Origin: Clostridia bacterium
GTDB taxonomy: Bacteria; Bacillota; DTU086
DNA: 64,000 nt
Assembly: GCA_012523575.1 (NCBI GenBank)
Contig: JAAYIF010000032.1
Location: 85,963 to 149,962 of the forward strand
Direction of reading: 5' to 3'
The notes beneath the pieces were generated by a model, which was not told the origin of the DNA, made no database searches, and saw only the letters and a program-made list of their open reading frames with translations. Both the position numbers and the translations under genes were made by a program. Positions 43,663 through 52,525 of this stretch are shown one piece after another; the stretch's first letter is position 1, and every line of letters starts with the position of its first letter.

Positions 43663-44022
43663 ATGATCACCGTTGGTATCCGGGGAGCTATACCCGTTGA
43701 GGATAATACAAAGGAATGCATTTTTGCTGCCACAAAGGAGCTCATTTCAGCCATTATGGAGCAAAACAGCATTAAAGAGGAGGATATTGCCAGCATTATT
43801 TTCACTGCAACTCCAGATCTCGATGCTGCCTTTCCCGCCACCGCCGTCCGTGAAATGGGGTTTAAAGAAACTGCCCTTTTGGATGCAGTGGAGATGAACG
43901 TTAAGGGCAGTATGTCCAGGGTCATAAGGGTGCTAATGCATGTAAATGCGGAAAAGGGATTTAAGCCCAGGCACATTTACTTAAAAGAGGCAATAAAATT
44001 AAGGCCTGACTTGAATACTTGA
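43663..44022 (+). CDS. aroH: Chorismate mutase, AroH type
   Basis: This trimeric AroH-fold enzyme of 119 aa converts chorismate to prephenate, feeding pheA and tyrA. Family features are GIRGAIPVEDNTKE, TATPDLDAAFPATAVREMG and the arginine motif SRVIRVLMHVN. It is separate from the later genes by the trpE leader, so its transcript may run into the trp attenuator. Confidence 0.93.
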   Translation: MITVGIRGAIPVEDNTKECIFAATKELISAIMEQNSIKEEDIASIIFTATPDLDAAFPATAVREMGFKETALLDAVEMNVKGSMSRVIRVLMHVNAEKGFKPRHIYLKEAIKLRPDLNT

Positions 44023-44073
44023 AAATAATCAGCATTAATCGGCTAAAAAGGTTAAATTTGTTATTTTTCAAAA

Positions 44074-44103
44074 TTGCCAGGGACAAAGGTTGTGTGATAG
44101 CAT
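44074..44103 (+). promoter_or_regulatory. Possible trp operon promoter
   Basis: TTGCCA (44074-44079) and an extended -10 TGATAGCAT (-10 hexamer 44098-44103) have an 18-nt spacer. Match to TATAAT is only four of six. Confidence 0.4.
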
Positions 44104-44117
44104 AACTGAAAGCTGAA

Positions 44118-44169
44118 TAGGGAGAAGAGATGAGCTGAGATGAGTTGAGGGGAGAGGAGCTGAGATGAG
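44118..44169 (+). promoter_or_regulatory. TRAP-type binding site in the trpE leader: ten GAG and one UAG
   Basis: GAG triplets start at 44122, 44127, 44132 and so on to 44167, ten in exact 5-nt register. A UAG at 44118 is one base out of register and brings the total to eleven. Eleven (G/U)AG repeats with 2-3 nt spacers are the binding site of the eleven-subunit TRAP ring. The last GAG lies inside the antiterminator arm. Confidence 0.88.
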
Positions 44170-44219
44170 ACTGGTGGTTTTGGAGATGAACCAGTGCTCA
44201 TTTTAGCACTGGTTTTTTT
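44165..44219 (+). terminator. Attenuator terminator and overlapping antiterminator of the trp operon
   Basis: The terminator stem CCAGTGCT (44191-44198)/AGCACTGG (44205-44212) is followed by seven T. The alternative antiterminator pairs ATGAG-ACTGGT (44165-44175) with ACCAGT-G-CTCAT (44190-44201; one bulge). The two structures exclude each other. Protein bound at the triplets would block the antiterminator and stop transcription before trpE. Confidence 0.85.
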
Positions 44220-44248
44220 ATTTTCAAATTTGCGGGAGGTCGAGTCCC

Positions 44249-45730
44249 TTGAAACCTAACTTCAATGAATATCTGTCCCTGGCCCAAAAAGAGAGCATTA
44301 TTCCGGTATGGGATGAAATAGAAGTAAATGAAGAAACCCCCATTTCAATTTTTGTTAAGCTGGCAGATGAAAGGGAGGTTTCATATCTTCTGGAAACTGC
44401 TGAAAAAGGAAAGCAGGGGGCACGCTATTCCTTAATGGGCATTAAGCCCATTGCCAGGTTCAGCGCTAAGGGCTCGCTGATCCGAATAGAGGAAGAACAA
44501 TATGTAATAAAAAATTTTGGAAATCCCACGGCTCAGCTTAAGAGTTTTATAGATAAGTATCGCATCCATACTGCTGCGGATGATATGCCGCATTTTTGCG
44601 GAGGAGCTGTGGGGTACCTCTCCTATGATTGGGTTCGCTACCTTGAAAAGCTGCCCATTAAAAGTATGGATGATTTAGGGCTACCCGACGGAATGTTCAT
44701 TATTTTTAAAATAAACCTTTTGTTTGACCATTTAAAAAATTCCTTAAAAATCATAATCCTCACCAGGCCGAGAGGGGAGCCAAAGGCTGAATATGACAGG
44801 GCAGAGTCTTTAATTTCCAGTATTAAGGAAAAAATATTTTACCGTCATTCCTTTATGGGTAACTTTGAATTTACGGAATTCGCCCCCGGTGTTCCCTTTG
44901 CTATAACCTTAAACCGGTCTGACTATATAAAGGGTGCAATAAGGATCCTTGATCACATTAAAGCAGGAAACATTCTTCAAGCAGTTCTTTCCACCCGCCT
45001 GGAAACAAAGGCTGCCGTGAGCCCGTTGGAAATATACAGGTGTTTGAGAATTATTAACCCCTCTCCCTATATGTTCTATCTCAATTATCCGGAATTTCAG
45101 CTCATCGGAGCTTCTCCCGAAATGCTTGTGAAAGTAGAAAAGGGAAAAGTATACAACAGGCCCATTGCTGGCACCCGCCCCCGGGGAGGCAGCCCGGAAG
45201 AAGATGATACCCTGGTGATGGAGCTCCAAAGGGACCCCAAAGAAAGGGCGGAACATATCATGCTTGTGGATCTTGCCCGCAATGAAGTGGGCAAGGTTGC
45301 CCGGTCTGGTACGGTTAAGGTCCCTGAATTTATGGTTGTGGAAAAATATTCCCATGTAATGCATTTAGTCTCCCTAGTTGAGGGCAGGCTTTTGGAAAAT
45401 TGCAGTGCCGTTGAAGCACTGATGGCATGTTTTCCTGCGGGGACCGTATCCGGAACTCCTAAAGTCAAGGCCATGGAAATTATAGAGGAGCTTGAGCCCA
45501 CCCGAAGGGGCCCCTATGCCGGAGCAGTGGGGTATTTTGGTTTAAACGGAAATATGGATACCTGCATAACCATTAGGACAATACTGGTTAAAGATAATAG
45601 GGCGTATGTTCAGGTGGGAGCGGGCATTGTTGCGGATTCTAAACCCCTTAGGGAATTTGAAGAGTGCATAAATAAAGGAAAAGCGTTAATTGCCGCCCTG
45701 CATGCCGCTGAAAGGAGGGCCATTTCTTGA
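44249..45730 (+). CDS. trpE: Anthranilate synthase component I
   Basis: TrpE makes anthranilate from chorismate. The 493-aa protein has the chorismate-binding domain signatures IAGTRPRGGSPEED, ERAEHIMLVDLARNE and FPAGTVSGTPKVKAMEII, and the feedback loop region near residue 40-50 (VSYLLETAEKGKQGARYSLMG). It starts at TTG behind GGGAGGT, after the attenuator. trpG is not encoded in this operon. Confidence 0.97.
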   Translation: MKPNFNEYLSLAQKESIIPVWDEIEVNEETPISIFVKLADEREVSYLLETAEKGKQGARYSLMGIKPIARFSAKGSLIRIEEEQYVIKNFGNPTAQLKSFIDKYRIHTAADDMPHFCGGAVGYLSYDWVRYLEKLPIKSMDDLGLPDGMFIIFKINLLFDHLKNSLKIIILTRPRGEPKAEYDRAESLISSIKEKIFYRHSFMGNFEFTEFAPGVPFAITLNRSDYIKGAIRILDHIKAGNILQAVLSTRLETKAAVSPLEIYRCLRIINPSPYMFYLNYPEFQLIGASPEMLVKVEKGKVYNRPIAGTRPRGGSPEEDDTLVMELQRDPKERAEHIMLVDLARNEVGKVARSGTVKVPEFMVVEKYSHVMHLVSLVEGRLLENCSAVEALMACFPAGTVSGTPKVKAMEIIEELEPTRRGPYAGAVGYFGLNGNMDTCITIRTILVKDNRAYVQVGAGIVADSKPLREFEECINKGKALIAALHAAERRAIS

Positions 45731-45852
45731 TACCGGTCTTGCCTTGTCCGGAGGCGACTGCGGAGACAAAGGATGAGGTGATTATGGGGGTGAGAGACAG
45801 GGAACTTAAAGTTGAGGGGCTATAAAAATGTGCATTGAAGCTAAGCTTTGAT

Positions 45853-45882
45853 GAGATGAGATTAGCTGAGAGGAGGTTTTAG
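45853..45882 (+). promoter_or_regulatory. NAG-triplet array over the trpD ribosome binding site
   Basis: GAG/UAG triplets start at 45853, 45858, 45863, 45868 and 45873 in exact 5-nt register, with another UAG at 45880. The last in-register triplets include the Shine-Dalgarno AGGAGG (45871-45876) of trpD. Only five to six triplets are present, fewer than the eleven of a full TRAP site. Confidence 0.6.
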
Positions 45883-45883
45883 T

Positions 45884-46897
45884 GTGAAGGAATTCATTGC
45901 AAAAATTTCCCATGGGATTGACCTGACGTCCTCTGAGGCCGAGCGGGCAATGGAGTTGATTATGGACGGAAGCGCCACCCATGCCCAGATAGGTGCACTG
46001 CTCATGGGCCTCAAATTAAAGGGAGAAACTCCCCAGGAAATTACCGGTTTCGCAAGGGCTATGAGGCGTAGTGCTGTGAACTTTAAAGTTTCCATGGAGG
46101 TTGTGGATACCTGTGGAACCGGAGGGGACTATGGGGGAACCTTTAATATTTCCACCGCTGCGGCCTTTGTGGCCGCGGGAGCAGGGGTTCCGGTGGCAAA
46201 ACACGGCAACAGATCGGTATCCAGCCGGTGCGGTAGTGCCGATGTCCTGGAAAGGTTGGGGGTAAAAATTGATTTGGAGCCGGAGCAGGCGGAAAAGTGC
46301 CTGCACAGTGTGGGAATTGCCTTTTTATTTGCTCCCAAATACCACCGGGCAACGAAGAATGCAATGGGACCAAGAAAGGAGCTGGGGATAAAGACCATAT
46401 TCAATATTTTAGGTCCCCTCACCAATCCGGCGGGCGCCGAAGCCCAGCTTTTGGGAGTATTTGATCCAGATTTAACCCAACCCATAGCAGAGGTGCTGGC
46501 TGCGCTGGGTACAAAAAGGGCATTTGTTGTGTGCGGCAGCGACGGTTTGGATGAAGTTACGGTAGCGGGAACCACAAGGATAACGGAATTGAATGCGGGG
46601 TTTATTCAGACCTATGAATTTGATCCCAGAGAGCTGGGCTTTGAAATTAGAAACATTGAAGAAATAAAGGGCGGAGACCCTGAAAAGAATGCAGAGATCC
46701 TTTTAGGGGTGCTGGAAGGGGAAAAAGGAGCTCCAAGGGAAGCAGTGGTACTCAATGCTGCCTTTGCCATTCTGGCGGGAAATAAAGCCTTTTCCCTGAA
46801 GGAGGCTGTGGAAAAAGCCGAGCACAGCCTTGACAGCGGAGCAGCGTTAAGAAAGCTTAAAGAGCTAATTAAATTTTCGGAAAGCTGTGCTGCATAA
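45884..46897 (+). CDS. trpD: Anthranilate phosphoribosyltransferase
   Basis: TrpD attaches phosphoribose from PRPP to anthranilate. The PRPP loop DTCGTGGDYGGTFNIST and KHGNRSVSSRCGSADVLE are intact, as is GPLTNPAG. The length of 337 aa is normal. The start is GTG. A 153-nt spacer after trpE carries the triplet array; the stop overlaps trpC (TAATG). Confidence 0.97.
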   Translation: MKEFIAKISHGIDLTSSEAERAMELIMDGSATHAQIGALLMGLKLKGETPQEITGFARAMRRSAVNFKVSMEVVDTCGTGGDYGGTFNISTAAAFVAAGAGVPVAKHGNRSVSSRCGSADVLERLGVKIDLEPEQAEKCLHSVGIAFLFAPKYHRATKNAMGPRKELGIKTIFNILGPLTNPAGAEAQLLGVFDPDLTQPIAEVLAALGTKRAFVVCGSDGLDEVTVAGTTRITELNAGFIQTYEFDPRELGFEIRNIEEIKGGDPEKNAEILLGVLEGEKGAPREAVVLNAAFAILAGNKAFSLKEAVEKAEHSLDSGAALRKLKELIKFSESCAA

Positions 46898-47676
46898 TGC
46901 TAGAACAGATTATAACCTACAAGAAAAGTAAGCTTCATAATATTAGTACCACTGATTATCTTAAGGAATTAAATAAAAAAATTTTAAAGGCACCCCCTCC
47001 CAGGGACCTCAAAAGAGCCTTAAAGAGGGAAAAGGATCAAAGGATAAACATTATCGCGGAAATAAAACGCGCTTCCCCTTCCAAAGGCATAATTGCAGCG
47101 GATTTTAATCCCACAAAAACCGCCCTTGCATATGAAAGGGCAGGGGCGACTGCGATTTCCGTGCTTACGGAGGAAAAATATTTTCTGGGAAGTTTAATGC
47201 ACCTCCATGAAGTGAGCTCCCTCTGCCATTTGCCGCTTTTGAGAAAGGATTTTATCATTGACCCTGTGGAGATTTACGAGGCCCGAGCCTATGGTGCAGA
47301 TGCGGTCCTATTGATAGTAAGGGTGCTGGATAAAGAAACCTTAAAGAAACTCCTTAATCTTACAAGAGATCTCGGAATGCAGGCTCTGGTGGAGATACAT
47401 TGGGAAAGGGAGCTGGAATTGGCCCTTGCAGCGGGGGCGGAAATAATAGGCATTAATAACCGCAATCTTGAGGATTTTACCATTGATTTTGGGGTTACGG
47501 AAAGACTGATGCCACTAATTCCCAAAGATGTGGTCTCCGTTAGTGAAAGCGGCATTAAAAATGCTCAAGATGTTCGTTTCTTAGAGTCCCTGGGAATAAA
47601 CGCAGTGCTCATTGGCGAGACCCTTATGAGAAGTCCCCATCCGTATAAGACCTTAAAAAACTTAATGGAGGGTTAA
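46897..47676 (+). CDS. trpC: Indole-3-glycerol phosphate synthase
   Basis: This (beta/alpha)8-barrel enzyme of 259 aa closes the indole ring. Key parts are AEIKRASPSKG, VLTEEKYFLGS, LLRKDFIID and VSESGIKNAQD. It overlaps trpD by one base. Confidence 0.97.
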   Translation: MLEQIITYKKSKLHNISTTDYLKELNKKILKAPPPRDLKRALKREKDQRINIIAEIKRASPSKGIIAADFNPTKTALAYERAGATAISVLTEEKYFLGSLMHLHEVSSLCHLPLLRKDFIIDPVEIYEARAYGADAVLLIVRVLDKETLKKLLNLTRDLGMQALVEIHWERELELALAAGAEIIGINNRNLEDFTIDFGVTERLMPLIPKDVVSVSESGIKNAQDVRFLESLGINAVLIGETLMRSPHPYKTLKNLMEG

Positions 47677-47681
47677 GGATT

Positions 47682-48317
47682 ATGGTAAGGGTGAAAATAT
47701 GCGGTATAAAAACCTTTGAAGAAGCCCGTTATGCAGTAAATTACGGCGCCCATGCCCTGGGGTTTGTATTCTGCGAGAGCAGAAGGAGAGTGGATCCCCT
47801 ACTGGCCAGGGAGATTATCCGAACTCTGCCCCCCTTCGTGATGAAAGTTGGTGTTTTTATGGATCAGGATTTTGATTATGTTCTAAGTGTTGTGGATTTT
47901 TGCGGTTTAGATGCCGTTCAGCTCCATGGTACAGAAAGCCCGCAGTACTGCTGAGGTTTTGATAATCTGTCCTGCCAGGTGATCAAGGCTTTCAGGGTAA
48001 GGGATGATGAGGTAATTGAGGAAATGAAGAAATATAGAGTGAATGCATACTTGCTTGACAGCTGGGTTCACGGTGTGCCCGGGGGAACCGGTAAAACCTT
48101 TGATTGGTCCATAGCCAGGAAGGCTGTAAAAAGAAGCAAAAAGCCCGTTATTCTCGCAGGGGGATTAAATGATGCCAATGTGGCGCAGGCGGTGATGGAA
48201 GTTTCCCCCTATGCCGTGGATGTGAGCAGCGGTGTTGAAACCTTCGGAAAGAAAGATAAAAACAAAATAATTCGCTTCATGAATGAAGTGAGGAGGATTA
48301 ACCTTGCAATTGCATAG
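47682..48317 (+). pseudogene. trpF: Phosphoribosylanthranilate isomerase interrupted by one in-frame TGA
   Basis: Both halves of TrpF are in the same frame: 47682-47951 (VKICGIK with the catalytic cysteine, LHGTES) and 47955-48317 (IKAFRV, LLDSW with the catalytic aspartate, PGGTGKTFDW, LAGGL). A single TGA at 47952-47954 after codons for QYC interrupts them. Everything else, including operon spacing to trpC and trpB, is intact. A one-base change from CGA or TGG would give the stop. Possibilities are a recent null mutation, a sequence error, or read-through. The C-terminal part has no clear ribosome binding site. Confidence 0.9.
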
Positions 48318-49494
48318 GTCAGCTTATTTTGGAGACTACGGAGGGCAGTTCGTGCCCGAAACCGTTATGCCCGCCTTAAAGGAACTGGAAAAGGAATACC
48401 TCATGGCCGTTAAAGATGAAAATTTTATAATGGAGCTCAATTATTATCTAAAAGAATACGCCGGCAGGCCCACTCCCCTGTATTATGCCCAACGCCTGTC
48501 AAAGGAGCTTGGGGGAGCGAAGATATACCTTAAGCGGGAAGATCTTAACCATACGGGTGCCCATAAAATTAACAATACTTTAGGTCAGGCCCTTCTGGCT
48601 TTAAGGATGGGGAAAAAAAGGGTTATTGCGGAAACGGGTGCCGGGCAGCATGGGGTTGCTGCGGCCACTGCGGCAGCTCTCTTTGGGCTCCAGTGCCAGA
48701 TATTTATGGGAGAAGAGGATATGAAACGTCAGGAGCTCAACGTTTTTCGCATGGAGCTTTTGGGAGCGGAAGTAATACCCGTAAAGAGCGGAACCCGCAC
48801 CCTAAAGGATGCCACCAATGAAGCTATTCGGGATTGGGTGACCAATGTCAGAAACACCCACTACATAATTGGCTCCGTGGTGGGTCCCCATCCCTATCCC
48901 ATGATTGTGAGGGACTTCCAGAAAATCATAGGGGAAGAAATAAAGGAGCAGTTTAAAAAGACCGTAGGCGGTTTCCCGGATATCATCATCGCCTGTGTGG
49001 GCGGCGGGAGCAATGCCATAGGCACCTTTTATCCCTTTATTGATCAAGAGGAAGTGCAGCTCATAGGAGTTGAAGCTGCCGGCTGTGGCATATCCACAGG
49101 GAAGCACGCCGCCTCCTTAAGTGCCGGCAGCCGAGGGGTTCTTCACGGTACCCTTACTTACATTCTTCAGGATGAAGACGGGCAGATTGTACCCGCCCAT
49201 TCCATATCCGCAGGCCTTGATTATCCGGGGGTAGGGCCGGAACATGCTTTTTTAAAAGATAAAGGGAGAGTAAAATACACTTCAGTACCTGATTCCGAAG
49301 CCCTTGAAGCTTTTCATCTCCTTACCAAGACCGAAGGGATACTGCCCGCTTTGGAAAGTGCCCATGCCCTGGCATATGCGGTAAAAATTGCTCCCCAACT
49401 CAGTGAAGAAAAAGCGGTGATTGTTACCCTGTCCGGCAGAGGGGACAAAGATGTTCAGAGCGTTCTGGAACAGCAAAGGGGGAATGAAAATTGA
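48304..49494 (+). CDS. trpB: Tryptophan synthase beta chain
   Basis: This canonical TrpB1 of 396 aa condenses indole and serine with TrpA as partner. The PLP lysine is in [13 protein letters not shown], the glutamate loop is [10 protein letters not shown] and the phosphate loop is VGGGSNAIG. The start is TTG behind AGGAGG, overlapping the trpF end. This differs from the TrpB2 at 29905. Confidence 0.97.
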   Translation: MQLHRSAYFGDYGGQFVPETVMPALKELEKEYLMAVKDENFIMELNYYLKEYAGRPTPLYYAQRLSKELGGAKIYLKREDLNHTGAHKINNTLGQALLALRMGKKRVIAETGAGQHGVAAATAAALFGLQCQIFMGEEDMKRQELNVFRMELLGAEVIPVKSGTRTLKDATNEAIRDWVTNVRNTHYIIGSVVGPHPYPMIVRDFQKIIGEEIKEQFKKTVGGFPDIIIACVGGGSNAIGTFYPFIDQEEVQLIGVEAAGCGISTGKHAASLSAGSRGVLHGTLTYILQDEDGQIVPAHSISAGLDYPGVGPEHAFLKDKGRVKYTSVPDSEALEAFHLLTKTEGILPALESAHALAYAVKIAPQLSEEKAVIVTLSGRGDKDVQSVLEQQRGNEN

Positions 49495-50354
49495 AGGTTT
49501 TAAAAAAGGAACCGGAAGCCCCGGTAACTGTAACTAAGGAAATAGAGATTTCTCCGGGGGAAAGGATGGAGCAGATGTTTTATAAAAAGAGAAAGCTCAA
49601 TGAGAAAGCATTGATCATCTATCTCTGTGCAGGCTATCCTGATCTGGAATTCAGCAGAGACCTTATTTTGACAGCAGTGAAGGCCGGAGCTGATGTGGTG
49701 GAGGTGGGAATTCCCTTTTCCGATCCCCTGGCAGACGGGCCTGTGATACAGCATGCTTCACAGCAGGCCCTCTCCAAAGGTATGAACAATACCAAGGCAT
49801 TGGAACTGGCAGCAGAAATAAAAAAATGCGTAGACATACCCATTATAATAATGTCTTATTATAACCCCCTGTATCGATATGGTCTGGAAAATTTTTGTAG
49901 GGATGCCCATGAAGCTAAATTAAATGGGATTATTGTTCCCGATCTTCCTTTGGAAGAATCTGCAATGATGGTTTCCTTAACCCGCAAATTTGGGCTGGGC
50001 TTTGTACCCCTGGTTTCCCCCACCAGCCCTGGGGAAAGGCTTAAAAAAATTTCTTCAACTGCATTGGGCTTCATATACTGCGTTTCCATAACGGGGACAA
50101 CGGGTAGCGCCCTTCAATCTTTTAGGGATGCAGAGTATATGGCAGAAGAGCTCCGCAGAATTACCTCAAAACCCCTGTCCCTAGGCTTTGGCATTGAATC
50201 CCCGGAACAAGTATTAAGGGTTTCTCCCCTGTATGATGGGGTCATTGTGGGCAGTGCCCTTATCCGCATTATAGAACGCTTTAAAGATAACAGGGAACTG
50301 TGTCTAGAAAAAGTGGGGGCTTTTATTACTTCCCTTAAAAAAGCCTGTATTTAA
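49491..50354 (+). CDS. trpA: Tryptophan synthase alpha chain
   Basis: TrpA releases indole from indole-3-glycerol phosphate. The catalytic glutamate and aspartate are in [15 protein letters not shown], and [10 protein letters not shown] and [11 protein letters not shown] follow. The frame starts at TTG 49491, overlapping trpB, behind AAAGGGGG; ATG 49566 behind GGGGGAAAGG would remove an unusual 25-residue N-terminal extension and is an equally good start. Confidence 0.95.
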   Translation: MKVLKKEPEAPVTVTKEIEISPGERMEQMFYKKRKLNEKALIIYLCAGYPDLEFSRDLILTAVKAGADVVEVGIPFSDPLADGPVIQHASQQALSKGMNNTKALELAAEIKKCVDIPIIIMSYYNPLYRYGLENFCRDAHEAKLNGIIVPDLPLEESAMMVSLTRKFGLGFVPLVSPTSPGERLKKISSTALGFIYCVSITGTTGSALQSFRDAEYMAEELRRITSKPLSLGFGIESPEQVLRVSPLYDGVIVGSALIRIIERFKDNRELCLEKVGAFITSLKKACI

Positions 50355-50366
50355 GAAAATTTTGTA

Positions 50367-50395
50367 TTGTAACCGGCTGAAACCTGTGCTATTAT
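50367..50395 (+). promoter_or_regulatory. Sigma-A promoter upstream of aroF
   Basis: TTGTAA (50367-50372) and TATTAT (50390-50395) have a 17-nt spacer. The aroF-to-plsC genes therefore probably have their own promoter besides trp read-through. Confidence 0.65.
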
Positions 50396-50455
50396 ACCCT
50401 TTAAAATAAACTTAGGCAGGACGGCTAAGCTTTTATAGGGTGTTTTTGGTAGATT

Positions 50456-50540
50456 GGTAGGACGGTAGGGGCAGATGGGATTTTAATTTTAGAGCCGTTT
50501 TGCCGCAGATCACTCCTACCTTCCTTTGGGAGTGATTTTT
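50456..50540 (+). promoter_or_regulatory. Attenuator-like leader of the aroF operon
   Basis: A terminator hairpin ATCACTCC (50509-50516)/GGAGTGAT (50529-50536) ends in TTTTT. GGTAGGA (50456-50462) can pair perfectly with TCCTACC (50514-50520), which overlaps the terminator's first arm. An outer stem GCAGATGGGA/TCCCGTCTGC encloses the terminator. No T-box or known riboswitch motif is visible. Confidence 0.5.
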
Positions 50541-50641
50541 GATTTCCCGTCTGCTTCTTAAAGGGGGGTGTAGGAAAAGTAAAGGACAGAAGTTTTTCTT
50601 TTAGGGAAGCAATATTACGGGAGAACGGAGGTTGATTAACA

Positions 50642-51670
50642 TTGATTATCGTAATGAGCCGTGAGGCCACCAGTGAACAGATTGAAAACGTTAAGGACCG
50701 TTTAGTTAAAGAGGGATTCAATATTCACCTTTCCAAGGGTGTAGTGCGCACAATTATAGGAGCCATAGGTGATAAAAAGAGAATACCTTCTTTGGCACTG
50801 GAGGCTATGCCCGGGGTTGAAAGGGTAGTACCCATTCTTCAGCCCTATAAACTAGCCAGTCGTGAATTTAAGGATGAGCCTTCCATTATTAAAGTAAGGA
50901 ATGTGGAAATTGGAGGGGAAAATATCCATGTTATAGCGGGTCCCTGTGCCGTGGAAAGCAGGGAGCAGCTGCTGGAAGCTGCACACAAGGTAAAAGAAGC
51001 AGGAGCCACACTGCTGCGGGGAGGAGCCTTTAAACCCCGCACCTCGCCGTACACATTCCAGGGGCTAGGAGAAGAAGGATTAAAGCTTCTTGCCCTGGCC
51101 GGAGAGGAAACAGGACTTCCCATTGTTACCGAGGTAATGGATATTCAGAGTCTCCCTGTGGTTTATGAATATACAGACGTTTTTCAAATTGGAGCTAGAA
51201 ATATGCAAAACTTTAACCTGCTTAAAAAAGTTGGAGAAACGGATAAACCGGTGCTTTTAAAACGGGGTCCCAGCGCCACCATTGAAGAATGGCTGCTGGC
51301 TGCCGAGTACATAATGTCATCGGGAAATCACCAGGTTATTTTGTGCGAGAGGGGCATCCGTACCTTTGAGCAGTTCACTCGCAATACGCTGGACTTAAGT
51401 GCGGTATGTGCAGCAAAAATGCTGTCCCACCTTCCGGTGGTCGTGGATCCCAGCCATGGAACGGGTAAATGGCAGCTGGTGCCTCCTATGTCCAGGGCTG
51501 CTATTGCCGCAGGAGCGGACGGACTGTTAGTGGAAGTTCATCCCAATCCCAGCGAAGCCCTTTCCGACGGGCCCCAATCCCTGACGCCGGAAAACTTCAG
51601 CATCCTTATGAACGAACTGAGCCGCATTGCCCCTGTACTGGGCAGAAAAATGGCGGTGGCCCATGAATGA
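50642..51670 (+). CDS. aroF: DAHP synthase (3-deoxy-7-phosphoheptulonate synthase), type I beta
   Basis: This is the first step of the shikimate pathway, from phosphoenolpyruvate and erythrose 4-phosphate. An N-terminal ferredoxin-like (FL) regulatory domain (about 70 aa, IIVMSREATSEQIENV) precedes the barrel with IAGPCAVESREQ, LRGGAFKPRTSPYTFQG, LKRGPSATIEEW and VDPSHGTGKW. The start is TTG behind GGAGGT. It overlaps pheA by 4 nt. Confidence 0.97.
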   Translation: MIIVMSREATSEQIENVKDRLVKEGFNIHLSKGVVRTIIGAIGDKKRIPSLALEAMPGVERVVPILQPYKLASREFKDEPSIIKVRNVEIGGENIHVIAGPCAVESREQLLEAAHKVKEAGATLLRGGAFKPRTSPYTFQGLGEEGLKLLALAGEETGLPIVTEVMDIQSLPVVYEYTDVFQIGARNMQNFNLLKKVGETDKPVLLKRGPSATIEEWLLAAEYIMSSGNHQVILCERGIRTFEQFTRNTLDLSAVCAAKMLSHLPVVVDPSHGTGKWQLVPPMSRAAIAAGADGLLVEVHPNPSEALSDGPQSLTPENFSILMNELSRIAPVLGRKMAVAHE

Positions 51671-52515
51671 GGGTTGCTTATTTAGGACCCCGGGGAACCT
51701 TTTCAGAGGAAGCGGCCTGCCAATGGATGAAGGGGATGAAGCTTTCGGGGGAGTTGATTCCTTGCACCCTCATTCCGGAAGTTTTTCTAATGGTTGAGGA
51801 AAATGAAGCGGATGTGGGAGTAGTCCCGGTGGAAAATTCCATTGAAGGAACGGTGGGGCTGTCCCTGGACTATTTAAACAAAACACCTGATCTTTACATT
51901 GTCGGCGAGGTTGTTCTGCCCATCCGCCACTGCATTGCCGTGAATCATAGGATAAAAGATAAAAATTTTACGGAAATAAAATATATATATTCCCACTCCC
52001 AGGCCCTGGGGCAGTGCAGGGAATACTTAAAAATAAACTTTCCGGGCTGTGAATTGAGGCAGGCATCAAGCACCGCTGAGGCAGCCTCCATCGTAGCTTC
52101 TGGAATGGAAAAAGCTGCGGCCATCTGCTCTCCCTTTGCAGCGGAAAAATACAGCCTCGAGGTTATTGCTTCGGATATACAGGACTACCCCAATAACAAA
52201 ACCAGATTTTTTGTGCTGGAAAATGAGCCTCTGAAGTTTTTAACAGTTGAAGAACCCGGAAAGACCTCTATGGTCTTCTCCCTTCCTGAGGACAGCCCCG
52301 GATCCCTTTACATGGTGCTGAAGTACTTTGCTGAAGAAAAAATTAACCTGATGAAAATAGAATCCAGACCGGCAAAAAAGGAGCTGGGGCACTACTTTTT
52401 CTATCTTGATTGCGAGGGTTATGTATGGGAAGAACCCCTTGCTTCCGTTATAGAGAGATTAGAAGGAAAAACCGTATTTCTAAAAATTTTGGGCTCCTAT
52501 CCCCGAGCCTCTTAG
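51667..52515 (+). CDS. pheA: Prephenate dehydratase
   Basis: PheA converts prephenate to phenylpyruvate. It has the periplasmic-binding-like catalytic domain (YLGPRGTFSEEAA, PVENSIEGTVG, the TRF motif in NNKTRFFVLE) and a C-terminal ACT domain (FAEEKINLMKIESRPAK) for phenylalanine feedback. Length 282 aa. It lacks a chorismate mutase domain, which aroH supplies. Confidence 0.96.
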   Translation: MRVAYLGPRGTFSEEAACQWMKGMKLSGELIPCTLIPEVFLMVEENEADVGVVPVENSIEGTVGLSLDYLNKTPDLYIVGEVVLPIRHCIAVNHRIKDKNFTEIKYIYSHSQALGQCREYLKINFPGCELRQASSTAEAASIVASGMEKAAAICSPFAAEKYSLEVIASDIQDYPNNKTRFFVLENEPLKFLTVEEPGKTSMVFSLPEDSPGSLYMVLKYFAEEKINLMKIESRPAKKELGHYFFYLDCEGYVWEEPLASVIERLEGKTVFLKILGSYPRAS

Positions 52516-52525
52516 GGTGAATAAT

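Noticed and set aside
47952..47990. TrpF UGA as a selenocysteine codon
   Set aside because: A weak hairpin (TTGAT/ATCAA around CCT-GCC-AGG) lies downstream, but it lacks a convincing bacterial SECIS form, and TrpF has no known redox residue at this place.
50425..50721. 98-codon minus-strand frame over the aroF leader
   Set aside because: Low-complexity translation, opposite strand to all genes, and it covers the promoter, leader hairpins and aroF start.
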